Below are positions 26,220-34,430 of a stretch of DNA of 64,000 bases, piece after piece (position 1 is the first letter of the stretch; the number at the start of each line of letters is the position of its first letter). The translations under genes and the position numbers were made by a program. The stretch is from Variovorax ginsengisoli (GTDB lineage Bacteria > Pseudomonadota > Gammaproteobacteria > Burkholderiales > Burkholderiaceae_C), in contig NZ_JAUJZH010000024.1 in the NCBI RefSeq assembly GCF_030486595.1, positions 59,468-123,467 of the forward strand, written 5' to 3'. The notes beneath the pieces are model-generated. The model had not been told where the DNA came from. It did no database searches and saw only the letters and a list, made by a program, of their open reading frames with translations.

Positions 26220-26864
26220 ATGCGTGTCGCCGAACGCGACCAGACGGTCGCCGAAGAAATCATGAACGCGCTGAGCCACGGCCTCGGCCTGCTGCTCGCC
26301 ATCGCCTCGCTGCCGATCCTGGTCTGGAGCGCCTCGCGGCAAAGTGCGGCGGCGGTGGTCGGTGCCAGCCTCTTCGCGGGCACGATGATCCTGCTGTATG
26401 GCGTGTCGACCCTCTACCACGCCCTGCCGCTGGGCCGCGCCAAGGCCTGGTTCAACCGGCTCGACCACGCGGCCATCTACCTGTTCATCGCCGGCAGCTA
26501 CATGCCGTTCCTGTTCGGCGTGCTGCGCGGGCCCTGGGGCTGGGCGCTTTTCGGCGCCGTCTGCGGCGCCGCCGTGCTGGGCGTGGCCGCCAAGCTCTTC
26601 AATCGGCTGCGGCATCCGCTGTGGTCGACCGGCCTGTACGTCGCGATGGGCTGGATGGCGGTGGCGGCCGCGGTGCCGCTCTACGAACGCATGTCGAGCT
26701 CGGGACTGGCCTGGCTGGTGGCGGGCGGCCTGGCCTACACGCTCGGCGCCGTGGTGTTCCTGTTCGACAACAAGGTGCGCTTCGCGCATTTCGTCTGGCA
26801 CCTGTTCGTGCTGGCGGGGAGCGCCTGCCACTTCTTCGCCGCGCTGTGGCATGCCCACGGGTAG
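26220..26864 (+). CDS. hemolysin III / PAQR family membrane protein
   Basis: A 214-residue protein with seven predicted membrane helices. Family motifs are present: EEIMNALSHGLG at the start, GVSTLYHALP near residue 62, NRLDHAAIYLFIAGSYMPF near 79 and VWHLFVLAGSACHFFA near the C-terminus. The His and Asp residues fit the zinc-site pattern of PAQR proteins. Bacterial members are YqfA/hemolysin III homologues whose role is poorly known. It follows the stomatin gene by 10 bases. Confidence 0.9.
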   Translation: MRVAERDQTVAEEIMNALSHGLGLLLAIASLPILVWSASRQSAAAVVGASLFAGTMILLYGVSTLYHALPLGRAKAWFNRLDHAAIYLFIAGSYMPFLFGVLRGPWGWALFGAVCGAAVLGVAAKLFNRLRHPLWSTGLYVAMGWMAVAAAVPLYERMSSSGLAWLVAGGLAYTLGAVVFLFDNKVRFAHFVWHLFVLAGSACHFFAALWHAHG

Positions 26865-26888
26865 GGCCGTGGCCCGGCCCCTGCTCCT

Positions 26889-27323
26889 TCAAGCTTCGGG
26901 GAACTCGAACTCCCGCTGCATCGTCTGCCGGGCGATGCGCCACCCCTCCACGCCACCCACCAGGGACGCCGTGACCACCAGCACCAGCGAGGGCGCCCGG
27001 ATCAGCGCAGGCGCAGAAGTCGCCGTGCCGCTGTCCTGACGATAGACGGTCAGGTAGCAGCGGGCCTCGGCATGCGTCTCGTCGTGGACGTCCACCAGCA
27101 GGTTGGTGAGGACGTGGCGGATCTTCTGGGTGGTCGATCGCGTCTGCAACTCCGCGACGATCGCGGCCCGCCCCTGCAGCAGCTTGCCGGCCCGGTGCCA
27201 GGCGCCATCCGGCATGAACAACGCCGCCATCCCTTCGTAGTCCCAGCGATCGAAGAGATCGTAGAAGCGAAGCAGTGCCCGGCTGCACGCCCATTCGTGG
27301 AACTGGTGCCGCTCCGGACTCAT
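26889..27323 (-). CDS. NTF2-like/SnoaL-like protein
   Basis: A 144-residue single-domain protein with the NTF2-like cone fold pattern: LLRFYDLFDRWDYEGMAALFMPDGAW near the start, GRAAIVAELQTR, then RHVLTNLLVDVHDETHAEARCYLTVY. Such proteins serve as small hydrolases or isomerases, or as beta subunits of ring-hydroxylating oxygenases. The Rieske oxygenase at the head of this gene cluster makes the last possibility worth noting, but I cannot confirm it. The start overlaps the preceding gene's stop as ATGA (27320-27323). It is the last gene of the leftward operon. Confidence 0.7.
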   Translation of the reverse strand: MSPERHQFHEWACSRALLRFYDLFDRWDYEGMAALFMPDGAWHRAGKLLQGRAAIVAELQTRSTTQKIRHVLTNLLVDVHDETHAEARCYLTVYRQDSGTATSAPALIRAPSLVLVVTASLVGGVEGWRIARQTMQREFEFPEA

Positions 27324-28315
27324 GGCGTCCCCACCGCGAGCACGATCTTGCCGCTGTGCGCGCTGCTTTCCATCAGCGCATGCGCCGCAGCCGCATCGGC
27401 GAGATCGAAGATCCGATGGACCGTCGGCCGAAGCCGCGGATCGGCGAGCTTCGGCCACCAGTTCAGTTCGAGTGCACGCGCGATCGCGGCCTTTTGCGCG
27501 ACGGTCCGGGGCCGCAGGGTGGAACCCGTCAGCGTGGCGCGCTTGCGCAGGATCGGCACGATGTCGATCTCGGCCCTCGCCCCGCCCATGAAGGCGATCA
27601 GCGCGATGCGGCCGTCGAGCGCCAGCGCCGCGAGGTCGCGCTCGAGGTAGCTGCCGCCGACCATGTCGAGGATCACGTCGACGCCACGGCCCTCGGTGAA
27701 GTCCATCGCCTCGGCGACGAAGTCCTGCTCGCGGTAGTTGATCACGCGGTGCGCACCGGCCTCCGTGCAGAAGCCGGACTTGTCGCCGCTGCCGACGGTG
27801 GCCATCACGCGGGCACCGAAGGCGCTGGCCATCTGGATCGCCGTGGCGCCGATGCCGCCGGCGCCGCCGTGGACCAGGAAGCTCTCGCCGGGCTGCAGCG
27901 CCGCACGCGCAAAGACGTTGTCCCAGACCGTGAAGCAGGTCTCGGGCAGAGCGGCCGCTTCTGGCAACGCCATGCCCTCCGGGATCGGCAGGCAATGCGC
28001 AGCGGGCACGACGCAGCGCTCCGCATAGCCGCCGCCTGGCGTCAGCGCGCAAACCGCGTCGCCGACCCGCCAGCGCTCCACGCCGGCCCCGAGCGCCGCC
28101 ACGCGGCCCGAGACTTCGAGCCCGATGATCGGCGAGGCGCCGGACGGCGGCGGATAGCGGCCGATGCGCTGCGCACAATCGGGCCGGTTCACGCCCGCGA
28201 AGGCGACGTCGATCAGCAGCTCGCCGGCAGCCGGCGCAGGCGGTTCGCAAGCCGCGAGGCGCAGCACCTCGGGCGGACCGCCGGCGCCATAGTCGACGAA
28301 ACGCATCGTTTTCAT
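27320..28315 (-). CDS. NAD(P)H-quinone oxidoreductase (PIG3/zeta-crystallin type)
   Basis: A 331-residue zinc-less medium-chain reductase. The N-terminal catalytic domain shows FAGVNRPDCAQRIGRYPPP and IIGLEVSGRVAALG. The nucleotide-binding domain has FLVHGGAGGIGATAIQMA (about residue 140). There are no zinc-binding cysteines, as expected for quinone oxidoreductases. It probably reduces an enone or quinone intermediate made by the pathway encoded upstream. It overlaps the NTF2-like gene by four bases and lies 7 bases from the E1-beta gene. Confidence 0.88.
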   Translation of the reverse strand: MKTMRFVDYGAGGPPEVLRLAACEPPAPAAGELLIDVAFAGVNRPDCAQRIGRYPPPSGASPIIGLEVSGRVAALGAGVERWRVGDAVCALTPGGGYAERCVVPAAHCLPIPEGMALPEAAALPETCFTVWDNVFARAALQPGESFLVHGGAGGIGATAIQMASAFGARVMATVGSGDKSGFCTEAGAHRVINYREQDFVAEAMDFTEGRGVDVILDMVGGSYLERDLAALALDGRIALIAFMGGARAEIDIVPILRKRATLTGSTLRPRTVAQKAAIARALELNWWPKLADPRLRPTVHRIFDLADAAAAHALMESSAHSGKIVLAVGTP

Positions 28316-28322
28316 GGCGCGC

Positions 28323-29333
28323 CTACATCACGCGGGTGAGCCGCTGGGCGCGCCGGGCGATGTCCGCCGCATCCGGAATCAGCGCCGCCTGCAGGTGGGG
28401 CGCCGAGGGCATGCGGCAATCCGCGACACCGAGCCGTTCGACCGGCGCGCGCAATTGGCCGAAGAGTGCGCCTTGCACCCGCGCCGCGATCTCGGCGCCG
28501 AAGCCGCCGCTCAGGTTGGCCTCGTGGACCACCATCAGGGCCCCGGTCCTGCGCACGCTGGCCAGCAGGGTGTCCCAATCGAAGGGCGCGATCCAGCGGG
28601 CATTGACGACCTCGACGGAGACACCCTGCGCCTCGAGCAGCGCGGCCGCTTCGAGCGCTCGCCCGAGCATCGCTCCCCAGCTGACGATCGTGAGGTCGCT
28701 GCCGGCCCGCGCCACGTGCGCTCCGCCGACCGCTTCGATCGGGCCGTCGATCGCCACCGATTGCTCGTCGCCGTGATAGAGCCCGCGGTTCTCGATGATC
28801 AAGGTGGGGTCGTCGCTGCGGATCGCCGCCAGCAACATCGAATACGCGTCCTGCGCGGTCGCCGGCAGGCCGACGCGCAGTCCGGGCACGTGGGCGAACA
28901 TGGCCTCGAGATTCTGCGAGTGCTGGGCGCAGGAACCCGGCGTGGCGCCCTGCTGGGTGCGGATCGTCAATGGCGCCGCCAATCGGCCCGCCGACACGTA
29001 GCGCACGTTAGCGGCCTGGTTGACGATCTGGTCCATCGCGACCAGGCTGAAATCGATCCACATGATCTCGACGATCGGCCGCAGCCCGCACATCGCGGCG
29101 CCGACCGCGGCACCGAGCATCGCGGTCTCGCTGATGGGCGTGTCGAACACGCGCACCGCGCCGGCCTCGTTCTGCAGGTTCTTCGTGACGCCGAAGACGC
29201 CACCCGGCTTGGCCAGGTCCTCGCCGTACAGGATGGTGTCGGGCATCTCGGCCAGCGCGCGGCTCAATGCCGCGTTGATGGCCTTGCCGTAGCTCAGCTG
29301 TACGCGCTGGACGGATCGGGTCTCGTCATGCAT
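28323..29333 (-). CDS. 2-oxoacid dehydrogenase E1 component, beta subunit
   Basis: A 336-residue transketolase-like beta subunit: LSYGKAINAALSRALAEMPDTILYGEDLAKPGGVFGVTKNL, VFDTPISETAMLGAAVGAAMCGLRPIVEIM and a C-terminal VHEANLSGGFGAEIAARV. It pairs with the alpha subunit directly upstream (8-base overlap) to form a thiamine-diphosphate-dependent E1 of the acetoin/branched-chain type. No E2 or E3 gene is in the cluster, so it must borrow them or use another acceptor. The frame is open upstream of 29333, but the protein clearly starts there. Confidence 0.9.
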   Translation of the reverse strand: MHDETRSVQRVQLSYGKAINAALSRALAEMPDTILYGEDLAKPGGVFGVTKNLQNEAGAVRVFDTPISETAMLGAAVGAAMCGLRPIVEIMWIDFSLVAMDQIVNQAANVRYVSAGRLAAPLTIRTQQGATPGSCAQHSQNLEAMFAHVPGLRVGLPATAQDAYSMLLAAIRSDDPTLIIENRGLYHGDEQSVAIDGPIEAVGGAHVARAGSDLTIVSWGAMLGRALEAAALLEAQGVSVEVVNARWIAPFDWDTLLASVRRTGALMVVHEANLSGGFGAEIAARVQGALFGQLRAPVERLGVADCRMPSAPHLQAALIPDAADIARRAQRLTRVM

Positions 29334-30285
29334 AGAGGTGCTCCCTGACGGTGGCGATGGAGGCCATGGGGGCGGCGAGCGCCGCCGTCGCCGCCGCCTC
29401 GATGTGGCCGCGGGCTGCCGCTTCGACGCCGTCGAGTTCCGCCGCCCCGACGCCGGCGGACTGCAGCGCCTCACGCAGGCGCACGATCGGCTCGCGCTTC
29501 CTGGCCTCGGCCACTTCGCCCCTGGGCCGATAGCCCTGCATGTCGCCGTAGTAGTGGCCGACCAGCCGCTGGGTCGTCATCTCGATCAGCGCCGGGCCCT
29601 TGCCGGCGCGGGCCTGCTGCGCGTGGTGCGCCACGCATTCGCGCACCGCCGCGACGTCGTTGCCGTCGATGCGCACGCCGGGCATGCCGTAGGCGGCCGC
29701 GCGCTTGTACAGGTCGGCATCGCGCACCGTGTCGGCGATCGGCGTCAGTTCGGCGTAGCTGTTGTTCTCGCAGACGAAGAGCACCGGCAGGTTCAGGTAG
29801 GCGGCGAAATTCATGGCCTCGTGCACGCCGCCCTGGTTCATCGCGCCGTCGCCGAATGCGGTCAGCGCGACCCTGGGCTCGCCCTTCACTCGAGCGGCCA
29901 GCGCGGCGCCGCAGGCGATCGGAGCGCCGGCGCCGACGATCGAGTTCTCGCCGTAGAAGCCGTGGTCGGCGGCACTGAACATGGCCGAACCGCCCCGGCC
30001 GCGGCAGACGCCGGTCTCGCGCCCCATCAGCTCGGCCAGGATGCCTTCGGCCGGCACGCCGCAGGCCATCGCCCAGCCATGGCCGCGGTAAGTGCTGAAA
30101 ACGCGGTCCTCGTCGCGCAGCGCGCCGCGCGCGCCGACGTAGATCGATTCCTGGCCGATGCACAGGTGCACCGATCCCTGCACGATCTGCTGCTTGCGCA
30201 GCTCGGTGATCTTCTCTTCGAGAAAGCGGATGCGCTGCATCGCCGCGAGGTCGGCGAGCGCGCGGGAGGTCGAATCGTCTTGCAT
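29326..30285 (-). CDS. 2-oxoacid dehydrogenase E1 component, alpha subunit
   Basis: A 319-residue thiamine-diphosphate enzyme. It has the ThDP motif GDGAMNQGGVHEAMNFAAYLNLPVLFVCENN (the G-D-G ... N-N signature, about residues 136-166), VFSTYRGHGWAMACG and GAGAPIACGAALA. The general type is acetoin or pyruvate dehydrogenase alpha. Together with the beta subunit it would decarboxylate a 2-oxo acid, possibly the pyruvate or 2-oxo acid released by the neighbouring aldolase. That link is an inference from gene order. Confidence 0.9.
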   Translation of the reverse strand: MQDDSTSRALADLAAMQRIRFLEEKITELRKQQIVQGSVHLCIGQESIYVGARGALRDEDRVFSTYRGHGWAMACGVPAEGILAELMGRETGVCRGRGGSAMFSAADHGFYGENSIVGAGAPIACGAALAARVKGEPRVALTAFGDGAMNQGGVHEAMNFAAYLNLPVLFVCENNSYAELTPIADTVRDADLYKRAAAYGMPGVRIDGNDVAAVRECVAHHAQQARAGKGPALIEMTTQRLVGHYYGDMQGYRPRGEVAEARKREPIVRLREALQSAGVGAAELDGVEAAARGHIEAAATAALAAPMASIATVREHLYA

Positions 30286-30301
30286 GTCGTCCCAGTTCGA
30301 A

Positions 30302-31069
30302 TCAAGCGGCGGGCTGGACGAACTTGGCGGCCAGCGTGTCGGCCCCGCGCACCATCAGACCGAGGTCGGAACCGAGGATCACCATCGTCGCGCCAGCCTC
30401 GACGTAGCGCAGGCAATCGGGATCGCCGGCCAGCACGCCGCTGCGCATGCCCAGCGAGCGGGCGCGGCGGATGCCGGACTCGATCGCCGCCACCACCTCC
30501 GGATGCCCGGGCTGCCCCATGAAGCCCATGTCGGCCGACAGGTCGGTCGGTCCGAAGAAGACCATGTCTACGCCCTCGACCGCGCAGATCGCATCCAGGT
30601 TGCCCATCGCCTCCCGGCTCTCGATCTGGATCAGCATGCAGGTCTGCTGTTGGGCGTCCGCGAAATAGCCCTTGTCGCGGCCATAGCGCGTGACCCGCAT
30701 GGTGCCGCCCATGCCGCGGATGCCGCCATGCACCGGATAGCGGCTGAAGCGGATCGCCTCGCGGGCCTGCTCGGCATTGGCGATGTTCGGCACCATGATG
30801 GCCTGGACGCCGAGGTCCAGGCAGTGCTTGAAGACGCCGAGATCGAGCGACGCCACGCGCACGATGCTGGCCGTCGGGCCGGAAGCCATCGCCGCCAGCT
30901 GGGCATGCAGGTGCGGCATCGAACTCGGCGAATGCTCGATGTCGAAGACGATGAAGTCGAAGCCGCTGCCTGCCAGCGCTTCCGCGGTCTGCAGCGCGTT
31001 CGAGACGCAGAACAGGCCGTACTGGGGATGGCCGGTTTGCACCAGGCGCTTGAATCGGTTGTCGGTCAT
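30302..31069 (-). CDS. HpcH/HpaI family aldolase
   Basis: A 255-residue class II pyruvate aldolase. Motifs are GLFCVSNALQTAEALAGSGFDFIVFDIEHSP near the start, the metal-ligand Glu in LIQIESREAMGNLDAI, and VDMVFFGPTDLSADMG near residue 160. Family members cleave 4-hydroxy-2-oxo acids to pyruvate and an aldehyde, typically after meta-cleavage of aromatics. Its position between an E1 dehydrogenase and a Rieske oxygenase fits an aromatic or cyclic-acid degradation route. Confidence 0.9.
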   Translation of the reverse strand: MTDNRFKRLVQTGHPQYGLFCVSNALQTAEALAGSGFDFIVFDIEHSPSSMPHLHAQLAAMASGPTASIVRVASLDLGVFKHCLDLGVQAIMVPNIANAEQAREAIRFSRYPVHGGIRGMGGTMRVTRYGRDKGYFADAQQQTCMLIQIESREAMGNLDAICAVEGVDMVFFGPTDLSADMGFMGQPGHPEVVAAIESGIRRARSLGMRSGVLAGDPDCLRYVEAGATMVILGSDLGLMVRGADTLAAKFVQPAA

Positions 31070-31072
31070 GGG

Positions 31073-32056
31073 TTATTCCGGTGAAATGCCGGCCTGCCGC
31101 TGCACCTGGGCCCACAGCGGTCGGTCGGACTTGATCTGCGCCGCCATCTCCTCGGGCGTGCTGCCCGCGATCTCGACGCCGTTCGGGCGGTAGCGCTCGA
31201 CCAGCGCCGGGTCCTTGAGGATCTCGTTGATCTCCTTCGACAGGCGCTTGACGACGGGCTGCGGCGTCCCGGCCGGCGCCACGATGCCGAACCAGAACGA
31301 GGCGTCGAAGCCCGGCACGCCGGACTCGGCCAGGGTCGGCACGTCGGGCGTGCCGCTGGCCCGCCTGGCGCTGGTGACGCCGAGCACCCGCAGCTTGCCG
31401 CTGCGCACCAGCGGCAGCGAAGAGGTGCCGGCATCGAAGATCAGCTGGATCTGGCCGCCGAGCAGGTCGGTCACTGCCGGCACGCTGCCCTTGTACGGCA
31501 CATGCAGCATGTCGACGCCGGTGCGCGCCTTGAACATCTCGCCCGTCAGGTGCAGCGAGCTGCCGCTGCCGATCGAGCCGAACGACAGCTTGCCCGGATG
31601 CGCCTTGGCATAGGCGATCAGCTCGGCCACGTTCTTGACCGGCAGGTCGGGATTGACGACCAGGTAGAGCGGCGTGTTGAAGAACATCGACACCGGCGCG
31701 AAGTCCTTGGCCGGGTCGTAGGGAAGGCTCTTGTTCGAGCCGACGTTGAGCACCAGGCTAGACAGGCTGCCGAGGAACAGCGTGTAGCCGTCAGGCGCCG
31801 ACTTGGCCACGGTCTCGGCACCGATGATCTGGCTCGCACCGGGCTTGTTGTCGACGACCACCGGCTGGCCGAGTCGCTGGCTCAGCTGCGCCCCGAGTTC
31901 GCGCGCCAGCGTGTCGCCGATGCCGCCCGGCGGATAAGGCACGACCAGCCGTACCGGCTTCGAAGGAAAGGCCTGAGCCGCGGCCCAGGGGCTGAACAGG
32001 GCCAGCGAGAGCCAGCACAACGCGCGTGCCAGGCGATGGCGGAGCAGGGTCTGCAT
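31073..32056 (-). CDS. Bug/TctC family tripartite tricarboxylate transporter receptor
   Basis: A 327-residue periplasmic receptor with a signal peptide ending near SPWAAAQA. It is followed by the hallmark FPSKPVRLVVPYPPGGIGDTLARELG, then VVDNKPGASQIIGAETVAKSAPDGYTL. Bug proteins bind carboxylic acids with high affinity and are strongly expanded in Burkholderiales. No TctA/TctB membrane genes are nearby. AGGAGA 8 bases before ATG 32056 decides the start. It presumably captures the acid degraded by this operon. Confidence 0.92.
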   Translation of the reverse strand: MQTLLRHRLARALCWLSLALFSPWAAAQAFPSKPVRLVVPYPPGGIGDTLARELGAQLSQRLGQPVVVDNKPGASQIIGAETVAKSAPDGYTLFLGSLSSLVLNVGSNKSLPYDPAKDFAPVSMFFNTPLYLVVNPDLPVKNVAELIAYAKAHPGKLSFGSIGSGSSLHLTGEMFKARTGVDMLHVPYKGSVPAVTDLLGGQIQLIFDAGTSSLPLVRSGKLRVLGVTSARRASGTPDVPTLAESGVPGFDASFWFGIVAPAGTPQPVVKRLSKEINEILKDPALVERYRPNGVEIAGSTPEEMAAQIKSDRPLWAQVQRQAGISPE

Positions 32057-32057
32057 C

Positions 32058-33428
32058 TCAGGTCTCCTTTTGTGTTTGGACGGCATCCGCATCCAGCCCG
32101 TAGGCCGCGCCGACATTGCCCTGCGGATCACCGAAGCGTTCGACCATGACCTCCGACAGCGGCTTGGAGCGGTGCGCCACCCAGCCGCCCGAATGCGTGG
32201 CATAGGCCTGCGGATGCGCGAGTGCGCGCGGCGCCCTGCCGGCGATCGAGTCGCGCACCTGCTGCAGCAGCAGCTTGCGCAGGCGCACGATGCCGATGTC
32301 GGTGGCGCCCAGGTGCTCGCGGGTGCGGTCGACGATGCCGCCCTGGCTGTCCTGGATCGCGGCGTCCTGCTCCGACACGCCGCGGATGCCGGTGAAGCTG
32401 CGGTGCTTCTGTTCCTCGCGGTCGATCAGGTAGTCGTTGCGGATATTGCGCAGGGGCACGTAGTGTTCGTCGACCTCGGCATGCACCGTGTGGCCGCCGC
32501 GTGCCATCGCGACTTCCTCCTCGGTCAGCGGACGCTCGGGATTCCAGGTGTAGGTGTAGATCCAGCAGCTCGTGTCGCTCACCGGCACGAAGGTCTGGCC
32601 GTGGTAGTTCTCGCCCGGGAAGGCGCTCGGCGCCAGGGCATGGTTGGGCAGCAGGTAGTGCGTGATCCGCCAGTAGAGGTCTTCTTCGTCGGCGCGGCGC
32701 GCGGCGCCGATCACCAGGCCGCTTTCCATCTCGTCGACGCTGAAGGCCGGCGCGGGGTCGTCGCGCACCCAGCGGAAGCGGTCGTTGCGCACCGCCTGGG
32801 CCCCGAGCGCGGCGTGGCGCAGGCGCTCGATGGCCTGCTTCTCGTCCATCTCCTCGGTGCCGAGGATCATGTGAAGGAACGAGAAATGCGCCGTGTCCAC
32901 CGCGCCTTCGAGGCACTGCAGCCAGTTGCAGTCCTGCCACTTCTTCGACACGTAGCGGTGCGAGGGCGGCACCAGCGCGAAGGCCATCGAGGGCAGCTCG
33001 GGCGGCTCGGCCTCGTCGCCCATGTAGGCCCAGACGCAGTCGCCCCATTCGCGGGTCGGATAGGCCTTGATGCGGATGCGCTGCTTGTACGCGGAGCCCG
33101 CCGTTGCAGTCGGCATGTCGACGCACTGCCCGCTGACGTCGAACTTCCAGCCGTGGAACACGCAGCGCAGGCCGCACTGCTCGTTGCGCCCGTAGTACAG
33201 GTTGGCGCCGCGGTGCGGGCATACCGGCTCGACCAGCCCGACCCGGCCCTCGGTGTCGCGAAAGGCCAGCAGGTCCTCGCCCATCACGGTCACGCGCTTG
33301 GGCGCGCAGTCGGGCTCGGGCAGCTCGCGCGACAGCAGCACCGGCACCCAGAAGCGGCGCACCAGGCCGCCCATCGGCGTGCCGGGTCCGGTGCGGGTCA
33401 GCAGTTCGTTGTCTTCCTTGCTCATCAT
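32058..33428 (-). CDS. Rieske non-haem iron oxygenase, alpha subunit
   Basis: A 456-residue oxygenase of the phthalate dioxygenase-like group. The Rieske cluster ligands are Cys70-x-His72 and Cys89-x-x-His92 (CPHRGANL and CVFHGWKF). The mononuclear-iron region is NWLQCLEGAVDTAHFSFLH, with the expected Asp and His ligands. Such enzymes hydroxylate or demethylate aromatic acids and ethers and need a reductase; none is encoded nearby. GGAGA upstream suits ATG 33428 or 33425. It is the first gene of the leftward operon, divergent from the IclR regulator. Confidence 0.92.
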   Translation of the reverse strand: MMSKEDNELLTRTGPGTPMGGLVRRFWVPVLLSRELPEPDCAPKRVTVMGEDLLAFRDTEGRVGLVEPVCPHRGANLYYGRNEQCGLRCVFHGWKFDVSGQCVDMPTATAGSAYKQRIRIKAYPTREWGDCVWAYMGDEAEPPELPSMAFALVPPSHRYVSKKWQDCNWLQCLEGAVDTAHFSFLHMILGTEEMDEKQAIERLRHAALGAQAVRNDRFRWVRDDPAPAFSVDEMESGLVIGAARRADEEDLYWRITHYLLPNHALAPSAFPGENYHGQTFVPVSDTSCWIYTYTWNPERPLTEEEVAMARGGHTVHAEVDEHYVPLRNIRNDYLIDREEQKHRSFTGIRGVSEQDAAIQDSQGGIVDRTREHLGATDIGIVRLRKLLLQQVRDSIAGRAPRALAHPQAYATHSGGWVAHRSKPLSEVMVERFGDPQGNVGAAYGLDADAVQTQKET

Positions 33429-33568
33429 GGGCTTGTCTCCTCGCCGAAGCTCTTGGCGCTCGGTCGAATGGAGTGTCGGGGCCGGCCGATCCGCAACAGG
33501 TGAGCGATTCAACATATCCGAATGCTGTTTTGACATGCAGAATCCCGAAAAAGACGGAGACATGCACG

Positions 33569-34414
33569 ATGAACAAGGCCGCCAGTGCCTACCAGACCGA
33601 CCAGGAGCCGGCCGACCTCGAATACGAGGCCGGCGAACACGCGGCGCCCGACGATCGCCAGTTCGCCACCACGCTCGCCCGCGGCCTCGACATCCTGCGC
33701 TGCTTCACGCCGGTGAAGCCGGTGCTCGGCAACAAGGAACTGGCAGACCGGGTGGGCCTTTCGCGCCCGACGATCTCGCGCTTCACCTACACCTTGAGCA
33801 AGCTGGGCTACCTGCGCACCGACGCGCCTTCGGGCAAGTACCGGCTCGGTCCGGCCGTGATCTCTCTGGGCTACCCCTTGCTGGCTTCGATCACCTTGCG
33901 CCAGCTGGCCCGGCCGCTCATGAACGAACTGGCCAGCGCGCTGCGCTGCTCGGTCTCGATGGGCATCCGCGACCGATTGAGCATCGTCTATGTCGAGACC
34001 AGCCGCTCGATGGCGACGCAGGGCGCGCAGCTCTCCGACATCGGCCTGCGCTATCCGATCGCTTCGACCGCCATCGGCCATGCCTACGTGGCGGGTTGCG
34101 ACGCGGCCACGCGGCAGTCATTGCTGAACGAGATCCGCGTTCGCACGCCGGCCATCTGGCAGGCTTGCGAACAGCGGCTCGGCCAGGCACAGGAAGAGTT
34201 CGCGAAGAAGGGTTTCTGCAGCGCCTACGGTGAACAGCACCCGGACTATCACGCGGTGGGCGTGCCGATGGGCCGCCTGGTCGATGGCGAACTGATCGTC
34301 TTCAACTGCGTCGGACCGGTCCACCTCACGACCCGCAGCAGCATGGAGACGCTGATCGGGCCGAAACTCGTGGCGATGGTGGATCAGCTGCGCCACGCGG
34401 CGCGGATCGCTTGA
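33569..34414 (+). CDS. IclR family transcriptional regulator
   Basis: A 281-residue regulator. The N-terminal winged helix (about residues 35-95; ARGLDILRCFTPVKPVLGNKELADRVGLSRPTISRFTYTLSKLGYL) is followed by the IclR effector domain (about 110-275; SVSMGIRDRLSIVYVETSRS, TAIGHAYVAG, VGVPMGRLVDGELIVFNCVG). ATG 33569 has GGAG about 11 bases upstream. It is divergent from the Rieske operon with 140 bases between the starts, the classic layout for an IclR protein controlling an aromatic catabolic operon. Confidence 0.92.
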   Translation: MNKAASAYQTDQEPADLEYEAGEHAAPDDRQFATTLARGLDILRCFTPVKPVLGNKELADRVGLSRPTISRFTYTLSKLGYLRTDAPSGKYRLGPAVISLGYPLLASITLRQLARPLMNELASALRCSVSMGIRDRLSIVYVETSRSMATQGAQLSDIGLRYPIASTAIGHAYVAGCDAATRQSLLNEIRVRTPAIWQACEQRLGQAQEEFAKKGFCSAYGEQHPDYHAVGVPMGRLVDGELIVFNCVGPVHLTTRSSMETLIGPKLVAMVDQLRHAARIA

Positions 34415-34430
34415 CGATCCGGGCGCATCT

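Noticed and set aside
33429..33568. An IclR operator and a TTGACA box (33530-33535) in the Rieske/IclR divergent region.
   Set aside because: No matching -10 element at the right spacing and no convincing palindrome, so the binding site cannot be placed.
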